From contig UQAX01000013.1 of NCBI GenBank assembly GCA_900539145.1, positions 1 to 57,007 on the forward strand: a DNA stretch of 57,007 nt, written 5' to 3'. The translations under genes and the position numbers were made by a program. Position 1 is the stretch's first letter. Each line of letters opens with the position of its first letter. Of the stretch, positions 40,481-48,485 are shown one piece after another. Origin of the DNA: an uncultured Blautia sp. (lineage in GTDB: Bacteria > Bacillota > Clostridia > Lachnospirales > Lachnospiraceae). The notes under the pieces were generated by a model. The model did not search any database. It worked only from the letters and a program-made list of their open reading frames with translations, and was not told the DNA's origin.

Positions 40481-40852
40481 ATGGCTCGTATAGCTGGTGT
40501 AGACTTACCAAGAGAAAAACGTGTTGAAATCGGATTGACTTATATCTACGGAATTGGTAGAGCAACTTCAAACCGTATTCTTGAAAAGGCAGGCGTAAAT
40601 CCTGACACTCGTGTCAGAGACGTTACAGACGAAGAAGTAGGAAAAATCCGTGATGCTATCGAGGAATTACAGATTCCGGTAGAAGGTGATTTAAGAAGAG
40701 AAATCGCTTTAAACATCAAGAGACTTCAGGAAATCGGATGTTATAGAGGTATCCGTCATCGTAAAGGACTTCCTGTTCGTGGTCAGAAGACTAAAACAAA
40801 TGCAAGAACAAGAAAAGGTCCTAAGAGAACTGTTGCTAACAAGAAAAAATAA
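40481..40852 (+). CDS. rpsM: 30S ribosomal protein S13
   Basis: 123-residue S13 in the 30S head contacting L5 and P-site tRNA. MARIAGVDLPREKRVEIGLTYIYGIG start, C-terminal RKGLPVRGQKTKTNARTRKGPKRT. Good TGGAGG site. Confidence 0.98.
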   Translation: MARIAGVDLPREKRVEIGLTYIYGIGRATSNRILEKAGVNPDTRVRDVTDEEVGKIRDAIEELQIPVEGDLRREIALNIKRLQEIGCYRGIRHRKGLPVRGQKTKTNARTRKGPKRTVANKKK

Positions 40853-40921
40853 TAAGTAACAGCTTAAATTAAGAGAATTATTATTAAGTTTGAATATTAG
40901 AGAAAGTAGGTTAGTTTAAAA

Positions 40922-41314
40922 ATGGCTAAAGTTACAAAAAAAGTGACAAAAAAGCGTGTTAAGAAAAACGTTGAACGCGGACAGGCACATATCCAGTCTT
41001 CTTTCAATAACACAATCGTTACATTGACAGATGCTGAAGGTAATGCTTTATCATGGGCAAGTGCCGGTGGTCTGGGATTTAAAGGTTCAAGGAAATCTAC
41101 TCCATACGCAGCTCAGATGGCTGCAGAAACAGCAGCAAAGGCAGCTGTTGTTCATGGTCTGAAGACTGTTGACGTTTTTGTAAAAGGACCTGGTTCAGGT
41201 AGAGAAGCAGCAATCCGTGCATTGGCAGCTTGTGGTATTGAGGTTACAAGTATTAAAGATGTAACACCAGTTCCACACAACGGTTGTCGTCCACCAAAAC
41301 GTAGAAGAGTCTAA
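40922..41314 (+). CDS. rpsK: 30S ribosomal protein S11
   Basis: 130-residue S11 of the 30S platform. HIQSSFNNTIVTLTD, GGLGFKGSRKSTPYAAQ, and the C-terminal PVPHNGCRPPKRRRV. A 69-nt gap with a weak AGTAGG site precedes it. Confidence 0.98.
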   Translation: MAKVTKKVTKKRVKKNVERGQAHIQSSFNNTIVTLTDAEGNALSWASAGGLGFKGSRKSTPYAAQMAAETAAKAAVVHGLKTVDVFVKGPGSGREAAIRALAACGIEVTSIKDVTPVPHNGCRPPKRRRV

Positions 41315-41332
41315 TTAGGAGGTCAAAGAAAC

Positions 41333-41926
41333 ATGGCAGTAAATAGAGTACCAGTTCTGAAAAGATGTAGATCATTAGGTCTTGATCCTGTATATTTAGG
41401 AATTGACAAAAAATCTACTAGACAGTTAAAAAGAGCAAATAGAAAAATGTCTGAATACGGACTTCAGTTAAGAGAAAAACAGAAAGCTAAATTCATTTAC
41501 GGCGTTCTGGAAAAACCTTTCCGTAACTACTACAAAAAAGCAGACCAGAAACCAGGACAGACAGGTGAAAATCTGATGATTATGCTGGAAACACGTCTGG
41601 ATAACGTAGTATTCCGTATGGGACTTGCCAGAACAAGAAAAGAAGCAAGACAGATTGTTGACCACAAACATGTACTGGTTAATGGAAAACAGGTTAATAT
41701 TCCATCTTACTTAGTAAAAGCTGGCGATGTTATTGAAATCAAAGAAAAATGCAAAGCTTCTCAGAGATATAAAGATATCCTTGAAGTAACCGGTGGACGT
41801 TTAGTTCCGGCTTGGTTAGATATCGATCAGGAAGCTTTAAAAGGTGAAGTAAAAGCACTTCCTACAAGAGAAGAAATCGACGTACCGGTTGATGAAGTGT
41901 TAATCGTCGAGTTATATTCTAAATAA
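41333..41926 (+). CDS. rpsD: 30S ribosomal protein S4
   Basis: 197-residue S4, primary 16S binder and translational autorepressor in both E. coli and Bacillus. The usual zinc CxxC N-terminus is absent (C- form); MLETRLDNVVFRMGLARTRKEARQIV is the S4 RNA-binding domain. Its place between rpsK and rpoA is the E. coli/clostridial order, not the Bacillus one. Confidence 0.97.
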   Translation: MAVNRVPVLKRCRSLGLDPVYLGIDKKSTRQLKRANRKMSEYGLQLREKQKAKFIYGVLEKPFRNYYKKADQKPGQTGENLMIMLETRLDNVVFRMGLARTRKEARQIVDHKHVLVNGKQVNIPSYLVKAGDVIEIKEKCKASQRYKDILEVTGGRLVPAWLDIDQEALKGEVKALPTREEIDVPVDEVLIVELYSK

Positions 41927-41966
41927 TTAAAAAGTGAAATTGTGCACGTAGCAAGGAGGGCTTTGC

Positions 41967-42926
41967 ATGTTCGATTTTAACAAACCCAAAATTCAAATCA
42001 CAGAAATGTCTGATGATAAGAGATATGGGAAATTCGTGGTAGAACCTCTGGAAAGAGGATATGGTATTACTTTAGGTAACTCTTTGAGAAGAATTATGCT
42101 GTCTTCTTTACCGGGTGCTGCAGTAAGCCAAGTGAAAATTGACGGTGTTCTTCACGAATTCAGTTCTATTCCAGGTGTAAAGGAAGATGTTACAGAAATC
42201 ATCATGAACCTGAAAAATCTGGCAATTAAGAACGTAAGTGACAGCAATGAACCAAAAACTGCATACATTGAGTTTGAAGGTGAAGGTGTTGTGACCGGTG
42301 CTGATATTCAGGTAGATCAGGATTTGGAAATCTTAAATCCTGACTTGGTAATTGCTACTTTAAACGGTGGTGCGGACTGCAAATTCAATGCAGAGCTGAC
42401 AATTACAAAGGGACGTGGATATGTAAGCGCAGATAAAGGAAAAACAGATGACATGCCAATTGGCATGATTGCAGTAGATTCAATCTATACACCGGTTGAA
42501 CGTGTAAACATGGCCGTTGAAAATACCCGTGTAGGTCAGGTTACAGATTATGATAAACTGACATTGGATATTTACACAAACGGAACACTGGATGCAGACG
42601 AGGCAGTAAGTCTGGCTGCTAAGGTACTGAGCGAGCATTTAAGCCTCTTTATTGATCTTTCTGAAAGTGCAAAGACTGCAGAAGTCATGATTGAGAAAGA
42701 AGACAATGAAAAAGAAAAAGTTCTGGAAATGAATATTGATGAATTAGAATTATCTGTTCGTTCCTACAACTGCTTAAAACGTGCTGGTATCAATACAGTG
42801 GAAGAACTTTGCAACCGTACTTCTGAAGATATGATGAAGGTTCGTAATCTGGGACGTAAATCTTTAGAAGAAGTTTTAGCAAAATTAAAAGAATTAGGCT
42901 TACAGTTAAATCCAAGCGAGGAGTAA
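41967..42926 (+). CDS. rpoA: RNA polymerase alpha subunit
   Basis: 319-residue alpha with N-terminal assembly domain (FVVEPLERGYGITLGNSLRRI) and C-terminal DNA-binding domain (LSVRSYNCLKRAGINTVEEL, NLGRKSLEEVLAKL). The C-terminal domain has the residues used for UP-element contact, relevant to the A-rich promoters here. Confidence 0.98.
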   Translation: MFDFNKPKIQITEMSDDKRYGKFVVEPLERGYGITLGNSLRRIMLSSLPGAAVSQVKIDGVLHEFSSIPGVKEDVTEIIMNLKNLAIKNVSDSNEPKTAYIEFEGEGVVTGADIQVDQDLEILNPDLVIATLNGGADCKFNAELTITKGRGYVSADKGKTDDMPIGMIAVDSIYTPVERVNMAVENTRVGQVTDYDKLTLDIYTNGTLDADEAVSLAAKVLSEHLSLFIDLSESAKTAEVMIEKEDNEKEKVLEMNIDELELSVRSYNCLKRAGINTVEELCNRTSEDMMKVRNLGRKSLEEVLAKLKELGLQLNPSEE

Positions 42927-42955
42927 GCCTCTGATACAAATTTATGGAAGAAAAG

Positions 42956-42992
42956 CAATACGTCAGTAAGTCCGAAGAAGCATGGCGTATTG
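42956..42992 (+). promoter_or_regulatory. Hairpin in the rpoA-rplQ gap
   Basis: CAATACG (42956-42962) and CGTATTG (42986-42992) pair over 7 bp shortly before the rplQ Shine-Dalgarno, with no T-run. May tune rplQ against rpoA; function unproven. Confidence 0.35.
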
Positions 42993-43017
42993 TTCCACAA
43001 ATGGAGGAAAATCTAAA

Positions 43018-43554
43018 ATGGCAAAATATAGAAAATTAGGCAGAACTGCTGACCAGAGAAAAGCTTTACTTAGAAATCAGGTAACAAACTTATTATACCA
43101 TGGAAGAATTGTTACAACTGAAACAAAAGCAAAAGAAGTTCGTAAAATTGCTGATGGTTTAATCGCTATGGCAGTTCGTGAAAAAGACAACTTCGAAACA
43201 GTAACAATCACAGCAAAAGTTGCTCGTAAAGATGCTGAAGGCAAAAGAGTAAAAGAAGTTGTAGATGGTAAAAAAGTTACTGTATACGATGAAGTACAGA
43301 AAGAAATCAAGAAGGATGCTCCTTCCAGATTACATGCCAGAAGACAGATGTTAAAAGTTCTTTACCCAGTAAAAGAAGTTCCAACAGCTGCAGCTGGTAA
43401 AAAGAAAAACACAAAAGAAATCGACTTAACAGAAAAATTATTTACAGAAATCGCACCAAAATATGCAGATCGTAACGGTGGTTACACAAGAATTATCAAA
43501 ATCGGACCACGTAAAGGTGATGCAGCGATGGAAGTTGTTCTGGAATTAGTATAA
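43018..43554 (+). CDS. rplQ: 50S ribosomal protein L17, long form
   Basis: 178 residues, against about 120 for most L17. The normal start (MAKYRKLGRTADQRKALLRNQVTNLL) and end (GGYTRIIKIGPRKGDAAMEVVLEL) are there; the extra about 55 residues are a lysine-rich insertion after the first helices (about 60-125). ATG 43018 follows GGAGGAAA. Terminator follows. Confidence 0.97.
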   Translation: MAKYRKLGRTADQRKALLRNQVTNLLYHGRIVTTETKAKEVRKIADGLIAMAVREKDNFETVTITAKVARKDAEGKRVKEVVDGKKVTVYDEVQKEIKKDAPSRLHARRQMLKVLYPVKEVPTAAAGKKKNTKEIDLTEKLFTEIAPKYADRNGGYTRIIKIGPRKGDAAMEVVLELV

Positions 43555-43566
43555 TAACAGAAAACA

Positions 43567-43604
43567 GGCTGAGATGCAGAGATTGCGTCTCAGCCGTTCT
43601 TTAT
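43567..43604 (+). terminator. Rho-independent terminator after rplQ
   Basis: GGCTGAGATGC (43567-43577) pairs with GCGTCTCAGCC (43585-43595) over 11 bp with one G-T, then TTCTTTATTT. Ends the ribosomal region. Confidence 0.85.
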
Positions 43605-43625
43605 TTAAAATAGGAGGACTGTCGT

Positions 43626-44546
43626 ATGGGAAAAAAAATGCTTTTTATATTTAATCCAAGGTCCGGAAAGGGCAGCATTAAAAACCGACTGATGGATATT
43701 CTGGATATTTTTGTAAAGGGTGGATATGAAATTACGGTTCATCCTACACAAGCCTATATGGACGGACTAAAGGTAACAAAAAGAAAAGCGGGAGATTACG
43801 ATATTGTAGTTGCAAGCGGCGGTGATGGAACCCTTGATGAAGTAGTTACCGGTATGCTTATAGGAGGACATCAAATTCCTATCGGTTATATTCCGGCAGG
43901 AAGCACCAATGATTTTGCAAACAGTCTGCACATATCCAAAAATATGTTGCAGGCGGCAACAGATATTGTGGAAGGAGTGCCGCATGCTTTTGACGTAGGT
44001 GGATTTAACAAAGATTATTTTGTGTATATTGCGGCTTTCGGGCTGTTTACAGACGTATCCTATGAGACAAATCAGGATATGAAAAATATACTGGGACATG
44101 CAGCCTACATATTAGAAGGAACACAGAGGCTTTTTAATATTAAATCTTACAACCTTCGTGTGAAAAGCGATGACGGAGAGCTTTCAGGAGAATTTATTTT
44201 CGGTATGATCAGTAATTCCACTTCCGTAGGCGGATTTAAGCGTCTCACAGGACCGGACGTTATGCTGGATGATGGTGTTTTTGAGGTGATGTTTATCCGA
44301 AGACCAAAGAACATTTTGGAATTAAATGAAATTATCGCATCTTTAGTGGGAACAAATGACTCAAAAATGATTGAAGTCTTTAAGACCACAGGGCTTACCA
44401 TTGAATGTGAAGAAGAAATTTCATGGACACTTGACGGAGAGTTTGGAGGACTTCATAAAAACGTGACAATTAAAAATCTGAAACATGTCGTTCAGATTAT
44501 GCTGGCAAAAAACGACCAAGTGCCTTTAATTAACCCTCCGGAGTAA
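43626..44546 (+). CDS. YegS/DgkB-family lipid kinase
   Basis: 306-residue soluble diacylglycerol-kinase-fold enzyme. FNPRSGKG, the GGDGT nucleotide loop in ASGGDGTLDEVV and IPAGSTNDFA are family motifs, with an acidic metal site region later. In Gram-positives DgkB recycles diacylglycerol made by LTA synthesis, which fits the LtaS-like gene at 9178. Exact substrate not shown. AGGAGG site present. Confidence 0.92.
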   Translation: MGKKMLFIFNPRSGKGSIKNRLMDILDIFVKGGYEITVHPTQAYMDGLKVTKRKAGDYDIVVASGGDGTLDEVVTGMLIGGHQIPIGYIPAGSTNDFANSLHISKNMLQAATDIVEGVPHAFDVGGFNKDYFVYIAAFGLFTDVSYETNQDMKNILGHAAYILEGTQRLFNIKSYNLRVKSDDGELSGEFIFGMISNSTSVGGFKRLTGPDVMLDDGVFEVMFIRRPKNILELNEIIASLVGTNDSKMIEVFKTTGLTIECEEEISWTLDGEFGGLHKNVTIKNLKHVVQIMLAKNDQVPLINPPE

Positions 44547-44610
44547 GAGAAACCTTGTTGCTGATTTTGTCATATAATATTAAAACAGACAAAACAGGTG
44601 AGCAACAGGA

Positions 44611-45159
44611 ATGGCAACGATAATAAAAGAAATATTGTTGATTTTTGTACTGACCACAGACTCTTTTGTGGTCAGTTTTGCTTATGGTATGAGAAAAGTA
44701 AAGATGCCCTTTAAAATTGTGGCGGGAATGAATATCATTATGAGTGGCCTATTGGGAATTTCTCTCCTTACGGGAAGCTTTCTTTCTGATTTTCTTCCAA
44801 AGGATGTGACTACTTGTCTGGGGGCAATTCTTCTTATCGGCATCGGTTTATACCGAATTTTAAGTTTTTTCTTTCAGAAAGAAGAAAACAAGGAAATTTA
44901 TCGGGAACTTACAGCAGCAGAAGGCTTTACGCTGGCATTTTTACTTTCTTTGGACAGTCTTGCAGTGGGAGTGGGCGCAGGCTTAGTACAGTCAGGGCAG
45001 CTTTTCTTAGCTGCGGGAACTTTTATATGCGGAATTCTTATGATGGAGCTGGGTTGGAGGCTGGGCTGCGTATTCCGTAACACCACACAAAAAGATTTGT
45101 CATGGGTGAGCGGGGTATGTCTTTTGCTTTTGGCAATGAGCTTTTTGTGGAAAAGATAA
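44611..45159 (+). CDS. MntP/YtaF-like membrane protein
   Basis: 182-residue protein with six hydrophobic helices and a duplicated motif, TTDSFVVSFAYG in helix 1 and SLDSLAVGVGAG in helix 4, the paired Asp helices of MntP manganese exporters and of the sporulation protein YtaF. Assignment between the two is open. A TATAAT box at 44573 without a clear -35, and a TTTTGTC/GACAAAA inverted repeat, lie upstream; no yybP-ykoY riboswitch is seen. The glnN promoter follows at once. Confidence 0.75.
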   Translation: MATIIKEILLIFVLTTDSFVVSFAYGMRKVKMPFKIVAGMNIIMSGLLGISLLTGSFLSDFLPKDVTTCLGAILLIGIGLYRILSFFFQKEENKEIYRELTAAEGFTLAFLLSLDSLAVGVGAGLVQSGQLFLAAGTFICGILMMELGWRLGCVFRNTTQKDLSWVSGVCLLLLAMSFLWKR

Positions 45160-45166
45160 AAAATAC

Positions 45167-45195
45167 TTGCAATATGACGGCTTTTGCGGTATCTT
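45167..45195 (+). promoter_or_regulatory. Promoter of glnN
   Basis: TTGCAA and TATCTT, 17-nt spacer, after an A-rich tract. Sequence AAAAAATACTTGCAAT is nearly the same as before rpmJ. Confidence 0.75.
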
Positions 45196-45263
45196 AAAAG
45201 CAGTTTTACGACTAAAATGGATTGGGGAGCAGTTAGATTGCAATGAGAGGAAGGAACGAAAGA

Positions 45264-47378
45264 ATGAGCGAGTATATCGATGTATCAGAAATTTTTGGTG
45301 AGGACGTTTTTAATGATGTAGTGATGCAGCAGCGTCTTCCTAAGAAAGTATATAAAGATTTGAAGCAGACAATTCTCGAAGGAAAAGAATTATCTCTGGA
45401 AATGGCTGACGTCATTGCCCATGAGATGAAGGAATGGGCGATTGAAAAAGGTGCAACCCATTATACACACTGGTTTCAGCCGCTTACAGGAGTAACTGCC
45501 GAGAAACATGACTCATTTATTACAGCGCCCCTTCCAAACGGAAAGGTATTGATGAGCTTTTCCGGAAAAGAGTTGATAAAGGGAGAGCCGGACGCATCTT
45601 CTTTTCCGTCAGGAGGACTGCGTGCTACTTTTGAAGCACGAGGCTATACAGCATGGGACTGTACTTCTCCGGCTTTTGTGCGTCATGATGCGGCAGGAGC
45701 TACCTTATGTATTCCTACGGCATTTTGCTCTTATACAGGGGAAGCGCTGGATCAGAAGACACCGTTGCTGCGTTCCATGCAGGCAATCAATACACAGGCT
45801 CTTCGCTTAATCCGTTTGTTCGACGATACGACTTCTAAGAAGGTTACGCCTTCTGTGGGTGCGGAACAGGAATATTTCTTAGTAAGTGATGAAAAATTCA
45901 GACAGAGAAAAGATTTGGTTTTTACAGGACGTACCTTATTCGGCGCTATGCCGCCAAAGGGACAGGAGCTGGATGACCATTATTTAGGCGCTATTCGTCA
46001 GAAGGTTTCTGCATATATGAAGCATGTCAATGAAGAGCTTTGGAGACTTGGAGTAACTTCTAAGACACAGCACAATGAAGCAGCTCCGGCACAGCATGAG
46101 TTAGCTCCGATTTATGCAGAGGCAAATGTGGAGGTTGACCATAATCAGATTGTTATGCAGACCTTAAAAAGAGTGGCTTCCCAGCACGGAATGAAGTGTC
46201 TTCTCCACGAAAAGCCTTTTGCAGGGGTAAATGGCTCAGGAAAGCACAACAACTGGTCTCTTACCACAGATACAGGTCATAATCTGTTAGAACCGGGAAT
46301 TACACCTCATGACAATATTCAGTTCCTTCTTGTACTTAGCTGTATTTTGAAGGCAGTAGATGAGCATGCGGCTCTTTTAAGAGAGTCAGCGGCAGATGTG
46401 GGAAATGACCATCGTTTAGGAGCAAATGAAGCGCCGCCGGCAATTATTTCCGTATTTCTGGGAGACCAGCTTACCGATGTTATGAACCAGTTAATCACTA
46501 CGGGTATGGCAAATCACAGTATCGGAATGGAAAAGCTGGAAACAGGTGTAAAGGCAATTCCTGAATTTATGCGTGACACAACGGACAGAAACAGAACCTC
46601 ACCATTTGCTTTTACAGGAAATAAATTTGAATTCCGTATGGTGGGCTCCAGAGACTCTATTGCACCGGCGAATGTGGTGTTGAATACCATTGTAGCTCAG
46701 GCATTTAAAGAAGCCTGTGATGTTCTGGAAAGCGCAGAGGACTTTGACGTAGCGGTTCATGATTTAATGAAAAAGAACTTTACAGAGCATCAGCGCATTG
46801 TGTTTAACGGAAACGGCTATTCACAGGAATGGGTAGAGGAAGCCGAAAAGAGAGGACTTCCAAACCTCAGCTGTATGGTAGAGACCATCGAAACACTTAC
46901 CAGCGAAAAGACCGTAGAGCTTTTTGAAGAATTCGGTGTCTTTACAAAAGCAGAATTAGAGTCAAGAAAAGAAATCAAATATGAAGCTTATGCAAAAGCA
47001 ATTAACATTGAAGCAAGAACCATGCTGGATATTGCCGGAAAGCAGATTATTCCTACGGTGATTAAGTATACAAAACAGCTTGCAGACTCCATTAATGCAG
47101 TAGTTGCAGCAGGGATTTTAGAGGTGGAGGTACAGACTGATTTATTAAGCGAAACATCTGCACTTTTAAAAGAAACAAAAAATGCCTTAAATCATCTGAA
47201 AGAGGTAACAGAGTCAGCAGCGGCTATGGAGGACGGAAAAGAGAAAGCGTTCTATTATCGCCAGCAGGTAATTCCGGCTATGGAAGCATTGAGAAAACCG
47301 GTAGATGAGCTGGAAATGATTGTGGATAAAGAGATTTGGCCAATGCCGTCTTATGGTGATTTATTATTTGAAGTATAA
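45264..47378 (+). CDS. glnN: Glutamine synthetase type III
   Basis: 704-residue GSIII that joins ammonia and glutamate using ATP; main or alternative ammonia assimilation enzyme in anaerobes. GSIII hallmarks: GGLRATFEARGYTAWD, GAEQEYFLV, HNEAAPAQHELAPIY, NGSGKHNNWSL and NRTSPFAFTGNKFEFR. ATG 45264 has AGGAAGG upstream; an earlier ATG at 45243 in frame has no close site. Monocistronic between its promoter and a strong terminator. Confidence 0.96.
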   Translation: MSEYIDVSEIFGEDVFNDVVMQQRLPKKVYKDLKQTILEGKELSLEMADVIAHEMKEWAIEKGATHYTHWFQPLTGVTAEKHDSFITAPLPNGKVLMSFSGKELIKGEPDASSFPSGGLRATFEARGYTAWDCTSPAFVRHDAAGATLCIPTAFCSYTGEALDQKTPLLRSMQAINTQALRLIRLFDDTTSKKVTPSVGAEQEYFLVSDEKFRQRKDLVFTGRTLFGAMPPKGQELDDHYLGAIRQKVSAYMKHVNEELWRLGVTSKTQHNEAAPAQHELAPIYAEANVEVDHNQIVMQTLKRVASQHGMKCLLHEKPFAGVNGSGKHNNWSLTTDTGHNLLEPGITPHDNIQFLLVLSCILKAVDEHAALLRESAADVGNDHRLGANEAPPAIISVFLGDQLTDVMNQLITTGMANHSIGMEKLETGVKAIPEFMRDTTDRNRTSPFAFTGNKFEFRMVGSRDSIAPANVVLNTIVAQAFKEACDVLESAEDFDVAVHDLMKKNFTEHQRIVFNGNGYSQEWVEEAEKRGLPNLSCMVETIETLTSEKTVELFEEFGVFTKAELESRKEIKYEAYAKAINIEARTMLDIAGKQIIPTVIKYTKQLADSINAVVAAGILEVEVQTDLLSETSALLKETKNALNHLKEVTESAAAMEDGKEKAFYYRQQVIPAMEALRKPVDELEMIVDKEIWPMPSYGDLLFEV

Positions 47379-47386
47379 AGGATAAG

Positions 47387-47458
47387 GGAGTTATTTCTAC
47401 TAAGTGCGTATCGAGAACATTGATATATTTTACGCTTAGTGTAATAACTTCCTTTTAT
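47387..47458 (+). terminator. Long Rho-independent terminator after glnN
   Basis: GGAGTTATT (47387-47395) pairs with AATAACTTCC (ends 47452), and ACTAAG..GCGTA with TACGC-TTAGT inside, giving an unusually long stem, then TTTTATAT. Confidence 0.88.
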
Positions 47459-47556
47459 ATATGTGGAAGGTTTGGGATTTCTCCGGCAAATGCAGGGGGA
47501 GATTGAGAGAGAAACGTAATGATTGAATAAGGAAAGATAGAAAGAGGAATTAGTGT

Positions 47557-48477
47557 ATGAAGGAATTGGAGTTTTTAAGGGAACAGCAGGTGGATAAGGG
47601 ACTGATAGAAGGTGTGGAGGAGTTTCGCTGTAAGTATTCTGTGGAGGACGGTGAGCAGGGCAGAGTAAGCTGTCCTGATATGTATTTTTATGGCAGGGAA
47701 GTGTTGGAAATGGGCATTGCAGCCCTTCTTCAGGGAGAAAATCTTCTGCTTACAGGAGCAAAAGCAACGGGAAAGAACGTTTTGGCAGAAAATCTGGCAT
47801 GGATTTTCGGACGTCCTGTGTATAATGTATCTTTTCATGTGAATACAGACAGTGGTGATTTAATTGGCACAGATACTTTTGTGAATAATGAAGTACAGCT
47901 TCGCAAAGGAAGTATTTATCGATGTGCTCAGTATGGCGGCTTTGGAATTTTAGATGAAATCAACATGGCAAAGAATGATGCCGTATCAGTACTTCATGCG
48001 TCTTTAGATTACAGAAGAAGCATTGATGTTCCGGGATATGATAAAATTGATATGCACGAAGCAGCCAGATTTATCGGGACCATGAACTACGGTTATGCAG
48101 GCACAAAAGAGTTAAACGAAGCTCTTGTTTCCCGTTTTATGGTAATTGATATGCCGCCGCAGGATGAGGAGACGCTGGATTATATCTTATCTTCTAAATT
48201 TCCCGCATTAAAGGAAAACGCAAAGAAACAGTGGATTGGACTTTTCATGGATTTACAGTTAAAGGCACAAAACGGTGAAATCAGCACCAAGGCTCTGGAT
48301 CTTCGAGGCATTTTAGGCGCGTTAAAGACGATACAGAGAGGCTTAAAGCCAAGGCTTGCGGTACAGATTGGCGTGGTAAATAAGTGCTTTGATATTTTTG
48401 AAAAAGAAATTGTACAGGATGTTGTGCTTACCAGAATTCCTGATACATGGACGCCGCAGGATGTGTTTGAGAAGTAG
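47557..48477 (+). CDS. MoxR/NorQ-like AAA ATPase with altered Walker A
   Basis: 306-residue AAA+ protein of the MoxR/CbbQ/NorQ type, paired with a VWA partner. Walker A reads GAKATGKN (residues 67-74): the usual Ser/Thr after GK is Asn74. Walker B FGILDEIN has Asp133/Glu134, and sensor-region GTMNYGYAGTKEL and SRF arginine are present. Such pairs remodel or activate an enzyme partner (NorQ/NorD, CbbQ/CbbO, CobS/CobT). The target is not known here. 8 nt before the VWA gene. Confidence 0.82.
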   Translation: MKELEFLREQQVDKGLIEGVEEFRCKYSVEDGEQGRVSCPDMYFYGREVLEMGIAALLQGENLLLTGAKATGKNVLAENLAWIFGRPVYNVSFHVNTDSGDLIGTDTFVNNEVQLRKGSIYRCAQYGGFGILDEINMAKNDAVSVLHASLDYRRSIDVPGYDKIDMHEAARFIGTMNYGYAGTKELNEALVSRFMVIDMPPQDEETLDYILSSKFPALKENAKKQWIGLFMDLQLKAQNGEISTKALDLRGILGALKTIQRGLKPRLAVQIGVVNKCFDIFEKEIVQDVVLTRIPDTWTPQDVFEK

Positions 48478-48485
48478 AGGTTATT

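Noticed and set aside
42913..42921. Third CCAAGCGAG copy at the end of rpoA matching those at 34284 and 34308
   Set aside because: It encodes the rpoA C-terminus; a 9-mer match by chance is likely.
44573..44578. TATAAT box as promoter of the MntP/YtaF-like gene
   Set aside because: No acceptable -35 at 16-18 nt and no extended -10; left as a note only.
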